Below, one piece after another: positions 53,110-62,392 of a stretch of 64,000 nucleotides of DNA. The notes beneath the pieces are model-generated. The model worked only from the letters and a program-made list of their open reading frames with translations. It searched no databases and was not told the DNA's origin. Position numbers and translations under genes: made by a program. Origin of the DNA: UBA4312 sp002394635 (GTDB taxonomy: Bacteria > Bacillota_I > Bacilli_A > Erysipelotrichales > Erysipelotrichaceae); NCBI GenBank assembly GCA_946539765.1, contig CAMNHO010000007.1, forward strand, positions 55,085 to 119,084, written 5' to 3'. Each line of letters starts with the position of its first letter. Position 1 is the first letter of the stretch.

Positions 53110-53790
53110 TTACCATTCGATCTTTCTGTGATGGGAAATACCTCGGATCACCAGGTACAACCCAGTCAAATTGATCAGTATAACGACGGTGGACCCTGTC
53201 AGTCCATTCATGTGGTTTTTAAAAAGAATATCAGTACTGAACTTCTGCAGAAGATAGATTTGCATACAGTATACAGAAATAAAGACCGTAACCAGAATGA
53301 TTGCTTTACTGGTGGTATGGATCGGATCTGTTTTTCCTTTGTCCCGGACAAAGTTAGTGATACAGTCAACAAAACAGTAGATGGTATACAGAATCGTCAC
53401 ATAGATAAAACCGACAGGTACGATCAAGGTTACTTGATTACTGATGGTCAAAATTGTCATTCCCATCAATATAACGTTCAGTCCCAGTAAAAGAATGCCG
53501 GTGGTAATTTCTCGATGGTATCCCATACGTAAACTTCCATCCACCATAAAAGAACGAATCAGATGAAAACGAGTAACCGAAAGAATGATATAGTATAATG
53601 CTATGGTCAAATACCATAAGGAATGAAAGAACAATCCCATGACAACTTTAAATGCAGCATAGAGTATGTTGATTCCAAATGACACAGATAAAGACAGTTC
53701 CGTTTTCATGATATCATTACGAAAATAATTAATGATCAGTTCACGGAGATCCTGTATGATAATTTTCCAGTTTGTATGATCTTTTTTCAC
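53110..53790 (-). CDS. Multi-pass membrane protein of unknown function
   Basis: A 226-residue protein with about six membrane segments: LSVSFGINILYAAFKVVMG near 33-51, LWYLTIALYYIILSV near 57-71, two near 90-135, one near 165-182 and one near 195-215. The first 25 residues are polar. No known family is recognised. The start is a GTG codon at 53790, with GGGAG 7 bases upstream and a TATAAT sequence about 30 bases before it. The gene stands between murA and the aldolase gene. Confidence 0.6.
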   Translation of the reverse strand: MKKDHTNWKIIIQDLRELIINYFRNDIMKTELSLSVSFGINILYAAFKVVMGLFFHSLWYLTIALYYIILSVTRFHLIRSFMVDGSLRMGYHREITTGILLLGLNVILMGMTILTISNQVTLIVPVGFIYVTILYTIYCFVDCITNFVRDKGKTDPIHTTSKAIILVTVFISVYCMQIYLLQKFSTDILFKNHMNGLTGSTVVILINLTGLYLVIRGISHHRKIEW

Positions 53791-53887
53791 TTTTTTCTCC
53801 CGGTCTCTTTTATTATAAGCTTAAGAAAAGACGAAATGTCAATTGATTCTGTAAATAATCAAAAAAGACACTTTGTGTTCACAAAAA

Positions 53888-53910
53888 AAGGAGGACAATC
53901 CGTCCTCCTT
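53888..53910 (-). terminator. Terminator of the aldolase gene
   Basis: A 9-bp stem AAGGAGGAC / GTCCTCCTT with a 5-base loop, then TTTTT on the minus strand. The arm sequence contains AGGAGG. Confidence 0.8.
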
Positions 53911-53922
53911 ATGAGTAAGGAA

Positions 53923-54792
53923 TTATTCAGCTTTTCCTGCAGAACCGAAGAAGTTTTCAACCATGTCTTCTACTAAAGCCTGCACTGCATCTGTACCAGG
54001 TTTCAATAATTTACGAGGGTCGTATCCTTTACCTTCAAGATCTTTTCCAGCTTCGATGTATTTACGAGTTGCATCTGCAAATACTAACTGGCATTCTGTG
54101 TTAACGTTAACCTTAGAAACACCTAATTCGATAGCTTTCTTAACTTGTTCACGAGGAATTCCGGATCCACCATGTAATACTAATGGTTTTCCACTAGTAG
54201 ATTCCTGGATCTCTGCTAAACGTTCGAAGCTTAAACCAGCCCAGTTTTCCGGATATTTTCCATGGATGTTACCGATTCCGGCAGCTAGGAAATCAACACC
54301 TAAATCAGCAATGATCTTGCATTCTTCCGGATCAGCTAATTCACCAGCAGAGATGACACCATCTTCTTCTCCACCGATTCCACCAACTTCACATTCGATA
54401 GAAATGCCTTTTGAATGAGCTAATTCGATCATTTCTTTTGATTTAGCCAGGTTTTCTTCAAATGGATAGTGGCTTCCGTCAAACATTACAGAAGTGAATC
54501 CAGCAGCAATAGCCTTCTGCGTTCCTTCATATGTACCATGGTCTAAGTGTAAAGCTACCGGTACAGTGATTCCTAAATAGTCATGGATGCCTTTAACCAT
54601 CGCAACGACGTTTTCAAAACCACACATGTACTTTCCGGCACCTTCAGATACACCTAACATAACTGGTGATTTTTTAGCTTCGCATCCCAACAGGATTGCT
54701 TTGATCCATTCCATGTTGTTGATGTTAAAAGCACCGATCGCATAATGTCCTTCATGCGCTTTGTTAATCATCTCTGTAGCAGATACTAACAT
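53923..54792 (-). CDS. fba: Class II fructose-1,6-bisphosphate aldolase
   Basis: A 289-residue TIM-barrel metal aldolase. The zinc and catalytic residues are in ALHLDHGTYEG near residue 80 and the phosphate-binding LVLHGGSGIPREQVKKAI near 207, with KVNVNTECQ near 231. It interconverts fructose-1,6-bisphosphate with DHAP and glyceraldehyde-3-phosphate. The beginning MLVSATEMINKAHEGHYAIGAFN is typical. AAGGAGG lies 10 bases before the ATG. Monocistronic, highly expressed type of gene with its own terminator. Confidence 0.95.
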   Translation of the reverse strand: MLVSATEMINKAHEGHYAIGAFNINNMEWIKAILLGCEAKKSPVMLGVSEGAGKYMCGFENVVAMVKGIHDYLGITVPVALHLDHGTYEGTQKAIAAGFTSVMFDGSHYPFEENLAKSKEMIELAHSKGISIECEVGGIGGEEDGVISAGELADPEECKIIADLGVDFLAAGIGNIHGKYPENWAGLSFERLAEIQESTSGKPLVLHGGSGIPREQVKKAIELGVSKVNVNTECQLVFADATRKYIEAGKDLEGKGYDPRKLLKPGTDAVQALVEDMVENFFGSAGKAE

Positions 54793-54885
54793 AATTATTA
54801 TTTCCTCCTTATTTTGTATATATTTATTCTACTCCTATTTATAAATTTTGAAAAGGATTATTCACTTTTGATATAACAATTGTTT

Positions 54886-55794
54886 TTAAGCTCTTCTTGA
54901 TTTTCCAATCAATAAAACCATATCACTTAAGGTTCGTATCCGCTCCATTACACGGTCCGCTGCAATTTGCCCATTTTTTTCCGCTGTACCATAACGTTCC
55001 TTCAGATCATCCCATGTATAGTTGGATGTAAAGTATGTTTTTTTTCTTTGTTCCATACGCTGATCCAGTACCGGAAACAAGATTTCATTTAAAAACCAGG
55101 CGCTGATAGATTCTGCACCGATATCATCCAAAACAACTACATCGCTGTTTAACAAGGCCCGGCTAAACTGTCTGCGTAATTGATCATCCCGCAAAGATTC
55201 TTTTATTTCCCAAGCCCATAAAGGCACCTTCACAAAACTGACACTTTGTCCTTGTTTGGCAAAATAATTGATGACACCTTTCATCAGATAGCTTTTTCCA
55301 ACCCCGGCCTGTCCACACAGATAAATGCCTTTATGATCATCAGCCAATGAAGATATAACAGACCCATAAGCCTTTAAATAACTTTCGGAATGCTCCTGGC
55401 TAATGTCAATATTCATTAGATCGATCAGATATTCTGATTCGGTCATATGCGAATAACGAAACTGTTTTTGATGGTTCAATTGATTAGAAAGCTCCTTTTG
55501 ATACCGGCATGGCCGATACGTTTCTTCTACAAATCCATCGTCCATCATCAGATGGTAAACATGTCCGCGAAAGCTCTGGCGACAGAATGGAAGTCCTTGA
55601 CAAGCTTCGCAGCGCCGTATCGCATCGACCCAGTTTGAAAATTCGACAAGATTATCTCCAACAAAAGAAGCCGGAAGATCGTGTGCGGATAAGAAGTCAC
55701 GGACAAAGGTATAAGAAAGAATCTGCCGAATCAGATCCTTCCGTTTTTTTTCGGTGACTGCATCATGCTGATTGGGTACATGCATCTTATCCAT
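54886..55794 (-). CDS. dnaI: Primosomal helicase loader DnaI
   Basis: A 302-residue protein. An N-terminal Zn-type region has cysteines in RCEACQGLPFC (residues 57-67). The AAA+ domain has Walker A CGQAGVGKSYL near 158 and Walker B VVLDDIGAES near 217, with the arginine-rich C-terminus VMERIRTLSDMV. DnaI loads the replicative helicase onto DNA at initiation and restart. Its ATG overlaps the dnaB stop by 8 bases, with GGAGG just upstream. The dnaB-dnaI pair is the standard Firmicute replication-initiation module. Confidence 0.92.
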   Translation of the reverse strand: MDKMHVPNQHDAVTEKKRKDLIRQILSYTFVRDFLSAHDLPASFVGDNLVEFSNWVDAIRRCEACQGLPFCRQSFRGHVYHLMMDDGFVEETYRPCRYQKELSNQLNHQKQFRYSHMTESEYLIDLMNIDISQEHSESYLKAYGSVISSLADDHKGIYLCGQAGVGKSYLMKGVINYFAKQGQSVSFVKVPLWAWEIKESLRDDQLRRQFSRALLNSDVVVLDDIGAESISAWFLNEILFPVLDQRMEQRKKTYFTSNYTWDDLKERYGTAEKNGQIAADRVMERIRTLSDMVLLIGKSRRA

Positions 55795-56902
55795 GATTGC
55801 CTCCTTTCAGTTTATCCTGCATCTGGCGAATCTGCTCTACCAGTTCATCACTTGGCTCAACTTCCCGGTGATCGTTATACCACGTCTGTCGAGCCACCGG
55901 TTTTTTTATTTTTTCCAAAGCCTGCTCTTTGGTTTGTATGTTCTGTGCTTTCCAGGTTGAAGCTACTTTTTCGACATATGCTTTCGGAAACTTCTGCTGG
56001 GTCTGCTGTAATGTATACTCAATAAGGACGTTGATCACGCCTGGATCGAATCCATATTCATTCGACAAACGCTCGATCAATCGCCGGTCGGCATTGGATG
56101 CCGGAGCACCATTACGTCTGGCCACCAGGAATTCCACAGGGGACAGCGAATACGGGTCCTCTGTCTTTCGCACCACTGTCTGATTGGCAAAGACCATAGA
56201 TTTTAGTTTTTCCGGGTCAAACTTTCCGGTTGCCGGATTAGTAGAACGCATTACATACTTCTTCATATCTTTGGCACGGATGCCATGAAGATCAGCCAAC
56301 TCGGCTATACGTTTCAGATTCTCCCGAGTGCGTAACCGGATCGGAAAAATATGATCCATGCCCTTGAAGAACTCCTCAAAATCAAAATTGTATTTTTTCA
56401 AAGCCTCTTCCGGCCCTGGTCGCAAACGCATGTACGTAATTTCCTTTTGTTCGTTCCAGGTATTAAGCATTGAAACATCCATCGGTTCACTGATATTGGT
56501 CATCGATCCATCCACTGGATCCTGTTTGACAAAATGCAACTTCATACGGTCAAAATGCGAAGAACCGACTGTCATCAGATACATACGGCTAAATGTATCG
56601 TTGGTCAAAAAAGCATTGGCCTCCATTGGCGGATATACCTGTATGAGCTGATGATCCGATTCATACGTTTTAATCAATTGAAACTGCTCCAGTTTCTTTC
56701 GTGCCGAAATAAATTGCGCTTCGTTCATTTGCACGGTCTGCAACATCTGCTGAACAGATAATGTCTGATTGGATAACGAACAGAAGATCGAGTAAAGTAC
56801 TGCAGCGTCTTTTCCTATCAGTGGATAATAAAGCAGATAAAGTGAAGCGCCATTGTTAAAGGGAGCGTCCGCCATCTGAATGATATGTATATCTTTACTC
56901 AA
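55787..56902 (-). CDS. dnaB: Replication initiation/membrane attachment protein DnaB (DnaD/DnaB family)
   Basis: A 371-residue protein of the Firmicute DnaB type, not the helicase. An N-terminal winged-helix region (about 1-110) precedes a DnaB2/DnaD-like domain at about 210-330 that includes PVEFLVARRNGAPASNADRRLIERL and FDPGVINVLIEYTLQ. A tail ends DELVEQIRQMQDKLKGG. With DnaD and DnaI it loads helicase at oriC and at stalled forks. The start codon is TTG at 56902, with GAGGAGG 8 bases upstream, overlapping the end of coaE. Confidence 0.88.
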   Translation of the reverse strand: MSKDIHIIQMADAPFNNGASLYLLYYPLIGKDAAVLYSIFCSLSNQTLSVQQMLQTVQMNEAQFISARKKLEQFQLIKTYESDHQLIQVYPPMEANAFLTNDTFSRMYLMTVGSSHFDRMKLHFVKQDPVDGSMTNISEPMDVSMLNTWNEQKEITYMRLRPGPEEALKKYNFDFEEFFKGMDHIFPIRLRTRENLKRIAELADLHGIRAKDMKKYVMRSTNPATGKFDPEKLKSMVFANQTVVRKTEDPYSLSPVEFLVARRNGAPASNADRRLIERLSNEYGFDPGVINVLIEYTLQQTQQKFPKAYVEKVASTWKAQNIQTKEQALEKIKKPVARQTWYNDHREVEPSDELVEQIRQMQDKLKGGNHG

Positions 56903-57500
56903 AAGCAGCCTCCTCCTTTCTTACCAGTCTGGCAATCTGCTGCTCAAGCTGCTGTAACGTTCCATCGTTATGAATGACAACCTGACTTAAAGCGCACTTT
57001 TTTTTCGGTGACATCTGATACTGCAGACGAGCTAGCGCTTGTTCCGGCGTAAAACCACGATACAACACCAAACGTTCGATGGCAGAGGGTTGTTCACATA
57101 CAACACACCATACCGCATCGAAATCATCCTGCATATTGTTTTCGAATAGAAGAGGCACCTCTACAAATACCAGACGTGCGGTCTGCTGATCGATCCAGTG
57201 GTGCATAGATTCAATGATCAAAGGATACAAAGTTTCCTCCACTTCCTTTTTTGTGGAAGAATCGGAAAAAATATCTTCAGCCAGTTTGATCTTGTCTATC
57301 GTTCCGTCTCCTAATAAAGAAATCAGATGCTTTTTTTGAAGGCGGATAAATCCACTTTGCCCAGGCTCAAGCAATCGTGCATTGACCCGGTCGAGATCCA
57401 ATACCGGATATTGTTTTCCAAGGTATAGGCTCACCTGGCTCTTTCCAGACCCCATCGATCCGGTGATTCCGATTATTTTCTTTTCTGGCAATGTCGACAT
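56895..57500 (-). CDS. coaE: Dephospho-CoA kinase
   Basis: A 201-residue P-loop kinase with Walker A GITGSMGSGKS at residues 11-21, the substrate-site Asp in VLDLDRVNARLLEPG, and VEVPLLFEN near 112. It phosphorylates the 3' hydroxyl of dephospho-CoA, the last step of CoA synthesis. It overlaps mutM by 28 bases and dnaB by 8; GGGG lies 9 bases before the ATG. The polA-mutM-coaE order is conserved in Firmicutes; nrdR, often next, is absent here. Confidence 0.94.
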   Translation of the reverse strand: MSTLPEKKIIGITGSMGSGKSQVSLYLGKQYPVLDLDRVNARLLEPGQSGFIRLQKKHLISLLGDGTIDKIKLAEDIFSDSSTKKEVEETLYPLIIESMHHWIDQQTARLVFVEVPLLFENNMQDDFDAVWCVVCEQPSAIERLVLYRGFTPEQALARLQYQMSPKKKCALSQVVIHNDGTLQQLEQQIARLVRKEEAAFE

Positions 57501-58303
57501 AAATACGTTCCCCTTTGCGCTACCACGATCTTATCGATCGGTCTTTGACAAACCGGACACGGTTGTCCTTTTTTTCCATGGACATCCAGATCCAGTTGAA
57601 ACAGTCCGGTAATACCCAGACTTGATGTATATGACCGAATGGTTGTTCCTCCGGCCGCTACTGCCCTTTCCATGATTTCATGCATCGCTTGGACGATATT
57701 TTCACAATCTTTTCTGGATACTCGACAGCATCGGCTGCGTGGATCCAGGCCACATGCGAAGCAAATTTCATCTGCATAAATATTGCCGATCCCTGCCAGA
57801 ATACTCTGATCTAACAATGCTGCTTTTAACGGACGGTTCGATCGATGAAGATGCCGATACAATTCCCGCGGATCGACAGACGGATCTCGAAAATCTTTTC
57901 CGATCTTTGCGAAAACCGGAAGCGAGCGTTTGTGCTGTGCCTTGGGATACAAAGCCATACGTCCGAACTTTCTTGTGTCATGATAACAAAGGATCCTGCC
58001 ATCCTCCAGGTAGAAAACGGCATGCACATGGCTGTCTATATCCGGGTTTTCTTTATAAATATAGAATTTCCCTTCCATGCGCAGATGTACGATCCAGTCG
58101 TAGTCATCTGTTTCAAATCCAAGATACTTTCCAATCCGGTAAAACCGACGGAAGCTTTGTCCTTTTAAAGCACGGGCAAATGTTTCCGGCTCCATATTTT
58201 GGATCAGCTTGTCCATACGGATTTCTACATCTTGAATACAGGCATGGGTCAGCTGTTGCTGCAGGGTCGATATAACGACCTGTACCTCTGGTCCTTCCGG
58301 CAT
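57473..58303 (-). CDS. mutM: Formamidopyrimidine-DNA glycosylase MutM (Fpg)
   Basis: A 276-residue base-excision repair enzyme. It begins MPEGPEVQVV, with catalytic Pro2 and Glu3. A helix-two-turn-helix near 160-180 includes LDQSILAGIGNIYADEI, and the C-terminal zinc finger has CPVCQRPIDKIVVAQRGTYLCRHCQ split as two CxxC pairs. It removes 8-oxoguanine and formamidopyrimidines and cuts the AP site. Its ATG shares a base with the polA stop (TAATG), indicating coupled translation. Confidence 0.95.
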   Translation of the reverse strand: MPEGPEVQVVISTLQQQLTHACIQDVEIRMDKLIQNMEPETFARALKGQSFRRFYRIGKYLGFETDDYDWIVHLRMEGKFYIYKENPDIDSHVHAVFYLEDGRILCYHDTRKFGRMALYPKAQHKRSLPVFAKIGKDFRDPSVDPRELYRHLHRSNRPLKAALLDQSILAGIGNIYADEICFACGLDPRSRCCRVSRKDCENIVQAMHEIMERAVAAGGTTIRSYTSSLGITGLFQLDLDVHGKKGQPCPVCQRPIDKIVVAQRGTYLCRHCQKRK

Positions 58304-60870
58304 TATTTCGCCTCATACCATGTCTGACCATAAGCCAGAGAAGCCTTTAAAGGTACCTTTAGTTCCATAGCTGATTCCATAGTATCCTTCACCAGGTTCT
58401 TCATCATTTCCAATTCCGGTTTCGGAACCAGGAAGATCAGTTCATCGTGAATCTGCAGCAACATTTTTGATTGTACGCCAGCTTCCTTCATAGCCTGATC
58501 GACTTTGATCATAGCAATCTTGATCAAGTCGGCTGCACTTCCCTGGATTGGTGCATTCATCGCTGCCCGTTTTCCGAATTCACGAGTCATGAAGTTCTTA
58601 TCTTTGATCTCCGGTATCATCCGCCGACGATGGAACAGGGTTTCCACATATCCATTTTCCTGACAGAAAGCAATCAACGAATTCATATATTGATGAATAT
58701 TGGAATACTTTGAAAAATAAGAATTCATAAATTCCCGAGCTTCCAACCTCGATATGTTCAGCTGACTAGCCAGTCCGAATTCCGTCTGTCCGTAAACGAT
58801 CCCGAAATTGACCGTTTTCGCTGCTCTTCGCATGGAACTATCTACCTGTTCGATCGGACAGTCAAAAATCAGGGAAGCCGTCCGTTTGTGGATATCCTGA
58901 TCCTGTTGGAAAGCTTCGATCATATGGGTTTCATCGGCCATATGAGCCAGCATCCGTAATTCAATCTGCGAATAATCAGCCGACAACAGCACAAAACCTT
59001 CTTCCGCCGTAAAGGCTTTTCTGATTTCCTTGCCCTGTTCATCTCGTACACTGATATTCTGCAGATTCGGATCACTGCTCGATAAACGGCCTGTCTGCGT
59101 CATCGTCTGATTAAAAGATGTATGGATCTTGGAATCCGGCTGAATGTGTTTTTTCAAGCCTTCGATATATGTAGACTGGATCTTGGCATATTTTCTGTAT
59201 TCCAGCAAACAGCTGATGATCGGGTGTTGTCCCTGCAGTTTTTCCAATACATCGGCACTTGTCGAACGTTTTTTACCAGGCTGTTTCAATCCAAGATCAT
59301 CAAACAGGACAGCACCCAGTTGTTTCGGTGAATTAATATTAAACACTTTTTCTGCATATGCATAAATCTGACTGGATAAATCATTCATCTTTGTCTGTAC
59401 ATCCACACTGATTTCATCCAGAACTTTTTCATCAATATGGATTCCTTCAGTTTCCATCCGATAAAGAATCGGAGCCAGTGGTTTCTCAATCGTTTCATAG
59501 AGATTCCAAAGATTTTGTTCTTTCAGCTCTTGGAAAATATTCTCCCGGATCCGATCCAGTTCAACGATCAGGGTCTGATACATTTGTTTCAGACGCTGCG
59601 GATCATTAGCCGGTACGTTCTTTGCCTTTTTGGTCAGATCATGAAAGCTGAACGGCAAACGAATATCCAATGCTTCGATCAATGCATCCGTATCGGTAGC
59701 CTGCGAATGTAAAAGGAATCCGGCCAGATGCAGATCCTGACTGATCTTCGGTATCGGCAGATTATGACGTTTCATCAGATGCATCAATTCCTTGCCGTCC
59801 CAAGTTACGACAGGCCGTGTTTCTATATAGTGCAAAAATGCCGGATCAGTTTTAGCATTATTAAGAGGGAGATAGTAAACATCCTCTTTATCCAAACCGA
59901 CAAAACCATATAATTTTTGGGATAAGAACGGTTGTACGCTGCAGACAGGCAGTAATAAATCTTCGGTGGCCTTCCAAACATCCGTATCCAGTGCCTTTCT
60001 TTCTGTTTTCACAGAGGTTGTCTGTTTTTTCAAAAAAGAACGCATCTCATATTTTGAATAAAAATCATTGACCCCATCGGCTATTTCTTCAAACCGACAG
60101 TCTTCCAACGCAAACGGCAAAGGTACTTCCCGATAAATCGTAGCTAGATGTTTGGATAAAAACGCATTGTCTTTATCTTTGATCAGTTTTTCTTTCAGTT
60201 TTCCTTTTACTGATTCAATATTTTCATAGACCTGTTCGACGCTTGGATATTGTTTCAACAGGCGGATCGCCGTCTTTTCACCCACACCGGCCACCCCCGG
60301 AATATTATCACTGGCATCTCCCATCAGCCCTTTCATATCAATTATTTGTAACGGTTTCAGTTCGTATTTTTCCTCAAAGGCTGCTTCATCCATCAGTTCC
60401 ATGTCAGTCAGGCCCTTTTTCATCAGAAGCACATTGGTCGTCGGATCGATCAATTGAAGAAGATCGCGGTCACTGGTCAGGATTGTCGTTTGTACATCCG
60501 GACAGTCTTTGGCCATCGTTCCGATGACGTCATCCGCTTCATAACCATGTATTTCAAATCGTTTGATTCCGGCGGCATCCAGGAATTCCCGGACAATCGG
60601 AAACTGAACGATCAATTCATCGTCCAGCGGCTTCCTTGTTCCTTTATAAGGTTCATATTCTTCTTTTCGAAATGTATGGCCGTCGGCATCCCAAGCAACA
60701 AGTACAGCATCCGGCTGTACAAGCTCCAGGGCTTTGTTCATCATATTAATAAAGCCAAAAACGGCATTGGTCGGTATCCCATTGGAAGTCGACATCATTC
60801 TTGTGTATAATGTGGCATAATACGCTCGGAATAACATGGAGTTCCCATCAAGCAATAATAGTTTTTTCAT
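58303..60870 (-). CDS. polA: DNA polymerase I
   Basis: An 855-residue family A polymerase. The 5'-3' exonuclease domain (about 1-290) begins KKLLLLDGNSMLFRAYYA and has DMKGLMGDASDNIPGVAGVG. The middle domain (about 300-470) has lost the acidic residues of the proofreading site, as in Bacillus and Thermus enzymes. Polymerase motif A is LSADYSQIELRMLAHM near 680, the O-helix RRAAKTVNFGIVYG near 735, and motif C LLQIHDELIF near 810. It fills gaps and removes Okazaki primers. AAAAGGTGAG lies before the ATG. First of the polA-mutM-coaE-dnaB-dnaI operon. Confidence 0.96.
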   Translation of the reverse strand: MKKLLLLDGNSMLFRAYYATLYTRMMSTSNGIPTNAVFGFINMMNKALELVQPDAVLVAWDADGHTFRKEEYEPYKGTRKPLDDELIVQFPIVREFLDAAGIKRFEIHGYEADDVIGTMAKDCPDVQTTILTSDRDLLQLIDPTTNVLLMKKGLTDMELMDEAAFEEKYELKPLQIIDMKGLMGDASDNIPGVAGVGEKTAIRLLKQYPSVEQVYENIESVKGKLKEKLIKDKDNAFLSKHLATIYREVPLPFALEDCRFEEIADGVNDFYSKYEMRSFLKKQTTSVKTERKALDTDVWKATEDLLLPVCSVQPFLSQKLYGFVGLDKEDVYYLPLNNAKTDPAFLHYIETRPVVTWDGKELMHLMKRHNLPIPKISQDLHLAGFLLHSQATDTDALIEALDIRLPFSFHDLTKKAKNVPANDPQRLKQMYQTLIVELDRIRENIFQELKEQNLWNLYETIEKPLAPILYRMETEGIHIDEKVLDEISVDVQTKMNDLSSQIYAYAEKVFNINSPKQLGAVLFDDLGLKQPGKKRSTSADVLEKLQGQHPIISCLLEYRKYAKIQSTYIEGLKKHIQPDSKIHTSFNQTMTQTGRLSSSDPNLQNISVRDEQGKEIRKAFTAEEGFVLLSADYSQIELRMLAHMADETHMIEAFQQDQDIHKRTASLIFDCPIEQVDSSMRRAAKTVNFGIVYGQTEFGLASQLNISRLEAREFMNSYFSKYSNIHQYMNSLIAFCQENGYVETLFHRRRMIPEIKDKNFMTREFGKRAAMNAPIQGSAADLIKIAMIKVDQAMKEAGVQSKMLLQIHDELIFLVPKPELEMMKNLVKDTMESAMELKVPLKASLAYGQTWYEAK

Positions 60871-60922
60871 TGTCTCACCTTTTTTCTTGTCCTCTTATTT
60901 TAGCATACTTTCTGCATAAAAA

Positions 60923-60948
60923 AAGGAAATGAGCCAGCTCATCTCCTT
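60923..60948 (-). terminator. Terminator of radC-mreCD
   Basis: Minus-strand AAGGAgATGAGC / GCTCATtTCCTT followed by seven T. The mreD stop lies within the hairpin. Confidence 0.75.
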
Positions 60949-61505
60949 GCAGATCGTATTCTTCGATACATGTCTCTTTCCTGTTCGTTTCGCTTCTGCT
61001 GACGGCGCAAAGCGACATCCTCCATATATCCGACCAGAAAATACAATCCGATCAATACTGCAACATGAAAAATCAACGTTGTCAGTTCCACATGGAAGAT
61101 CCATGTCCAGAAGCGCACCTGGATCACACCAACAGCTTTACAGAACAAAAACGGAAGCAGATCCAGTAAAAAGATACACAAAACGCAGCTGATAAAAAAA
61201 GTCACAACATTATCGCGTATTGCCTTTGGTAAAGCGCCCAAAATATATCCAAACAACGGAAACAATATCGTGGAAATAGGAAAACTGGAATTAAAACAAA
61301 AGTCATAGACAATTCCTGTAAACAAGCAGATCAAGATACGATCCAATGATTCCTTGTCATTGACCAGTAACAGTAAAGCCAAAAAAGCAGTATGTGGCAC
61401 AAAAGACATCGAGCGGAAAGAAAAATCCACCGGACACAGATAGATCAGCAATGTATCAAAACCAGCCATCAGAAATAAAAACGCAAACAATGTTTTTATT
61501 TTCAT
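60939..61505 (-). CDS. mreD: Rod shape-determining protein MreD
   Basis: A 188-residue membrane protein with about five helices: LFAFLFLMAGFDTLLIYL near 5-22, MSFVPHTAFLALLLLV near 33-48, then further segments to LIFHVAVLIGLYFLVGY near 148-164, and a basic tail. Length and layout fit MreD. It works with MreC and the elongasome in side-wall synthesis. Its ATG overlaps the mreC stop (ATGA). Identification rests largely on position after mreC because MreD sequences are weakly conserved. Confidence 0.82.
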   Translation of the reverse strand: MKIKTLFAFLFLMAGFDTLLIYLCPVDFSFRSMSFVPHTAFLALLLLVNDKESLDRILICLFTGIVYDFCFNSSFPISTILFPLFGYILGALPKAIRDNVVTFFISCVLCIFLLDLLPFLFCKAVGVIQVRFWTWIFHVELTTLIFHVAVLIGLYFLVGYMEDVALRRQQKRNEQERDMYRRIRSARR

Positions 61506-62344
61506 GATTTTTCCTCACTGCCGCCACCAATAACCAGACAATAATCAAAACTCATCATATTAGAAACCGGCCGCACATAGACCGTAGAAATGATGGCGCT
61601 GTCATTTCGTTCCACATCCGTAACTGTTCCGACATAAATGCCTCCCGGATAATTACCACCCTTTCCGCTGGTGGCTACCGACTGTCCGGCAGCAACTTCT
61701 GCACTATTATCAAACAGGGCCATACGATATTCATGCCTCTCGACATCATAGGATTGAATGACCCCTTCAGTTGTCGTTCCGTCCTCCATGGAAATCTTCA
61801 CAGCAATATCGTTAGTCATATCTTCGCTGGTTAACAGCTCAACGGTACTTGTGTTCTGCTGAACCTTTGTGATCAGTCCAACCATACCTTCGGCTGTTTG
61901 TACCAGCATATTGACACGAATGCCTTGCTCAGAACCTGCCGAAATAGTAACCGTTTGGTTCCATGTTTCGCTTGACCGTTTGATGACACGGCATGAAATT
62001 GGCGTCGCGTCTTCCATATCATTAATTACATTGGCCAGTTTTTCCAGCTCCTGGTTTTTATTTCTTTCTTCTTCATACAGTGTTTTATAGCTTTTCTGCT
62101 CAGCCAGCTGCTGGTTCAGATATTCATTGTCATCATATTGATGCCAAAGATTTGATACATCGTTAAAAGCATTGGCAATCGAACGGAACGGATATTCAAA
62201 TAAACCATATTGAATATACGTCCAAGCACTATATCCGTAATCTGACATCGCCTGCTGACGCAGACCGATCATGACTGATCCAATTGAAAGGACAATAATG
62301 ATCAGTGTCACCAACACGCGTTGTAAATGATTCATTCTTCGCAT
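61502..62344 (-). CDS. mreC: Cell-shape protein MreC
   Basis: A 280-residue protein. One membrane segment (VLVTLIIIVLSIGSVMIGL, about residues 9-27) is followed by a coiled coil (about 60-105) and two beta domains. The family sequences VNMLVQTAEGMVGLITKVQ and VATSGKGGNYPGGIYVGTV are visible. MreC sits outside the membrane and links MreB/MreD to penicillin-binding proteins. The start is ATG 62344, after GGGGG; the ATG at 62368 overlaps the TATAAT promoter sequence and is unlikely. mreB is not adjacent, unlike the usual mreBCD order. Confidence 0.9.
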   Translation of the reverse strand: MRRMNHLQRVLVTLIIIVLSIGSVMIGLRQQAMSDYGYSAWTYIQYGLFEYPFRSIANAFNDVSNLWHQYDDNEYLNQQLAEQKSYKTLYEEERNKNQELEKLANVINDMEDATPISCRVIKRSSETWNQTVTISAGSEQGIRVNMLVQTAEGMVGLITKVQQNTSTVELLTSEDMTNDIAVKISMEDGTTTEGVIQSYDVERHEYRMALFDNSAEVAAGQSVATSGKGGNYPGGIYVGTVTDVERNDSAIISTVYVRPVSNMMSFDYCLVIGGGSEEKS

Positions 62345-62392
62345 AGGATCCCCCAAACTCTTTCCCATTATAACAAAGAATAATCATCGGTT

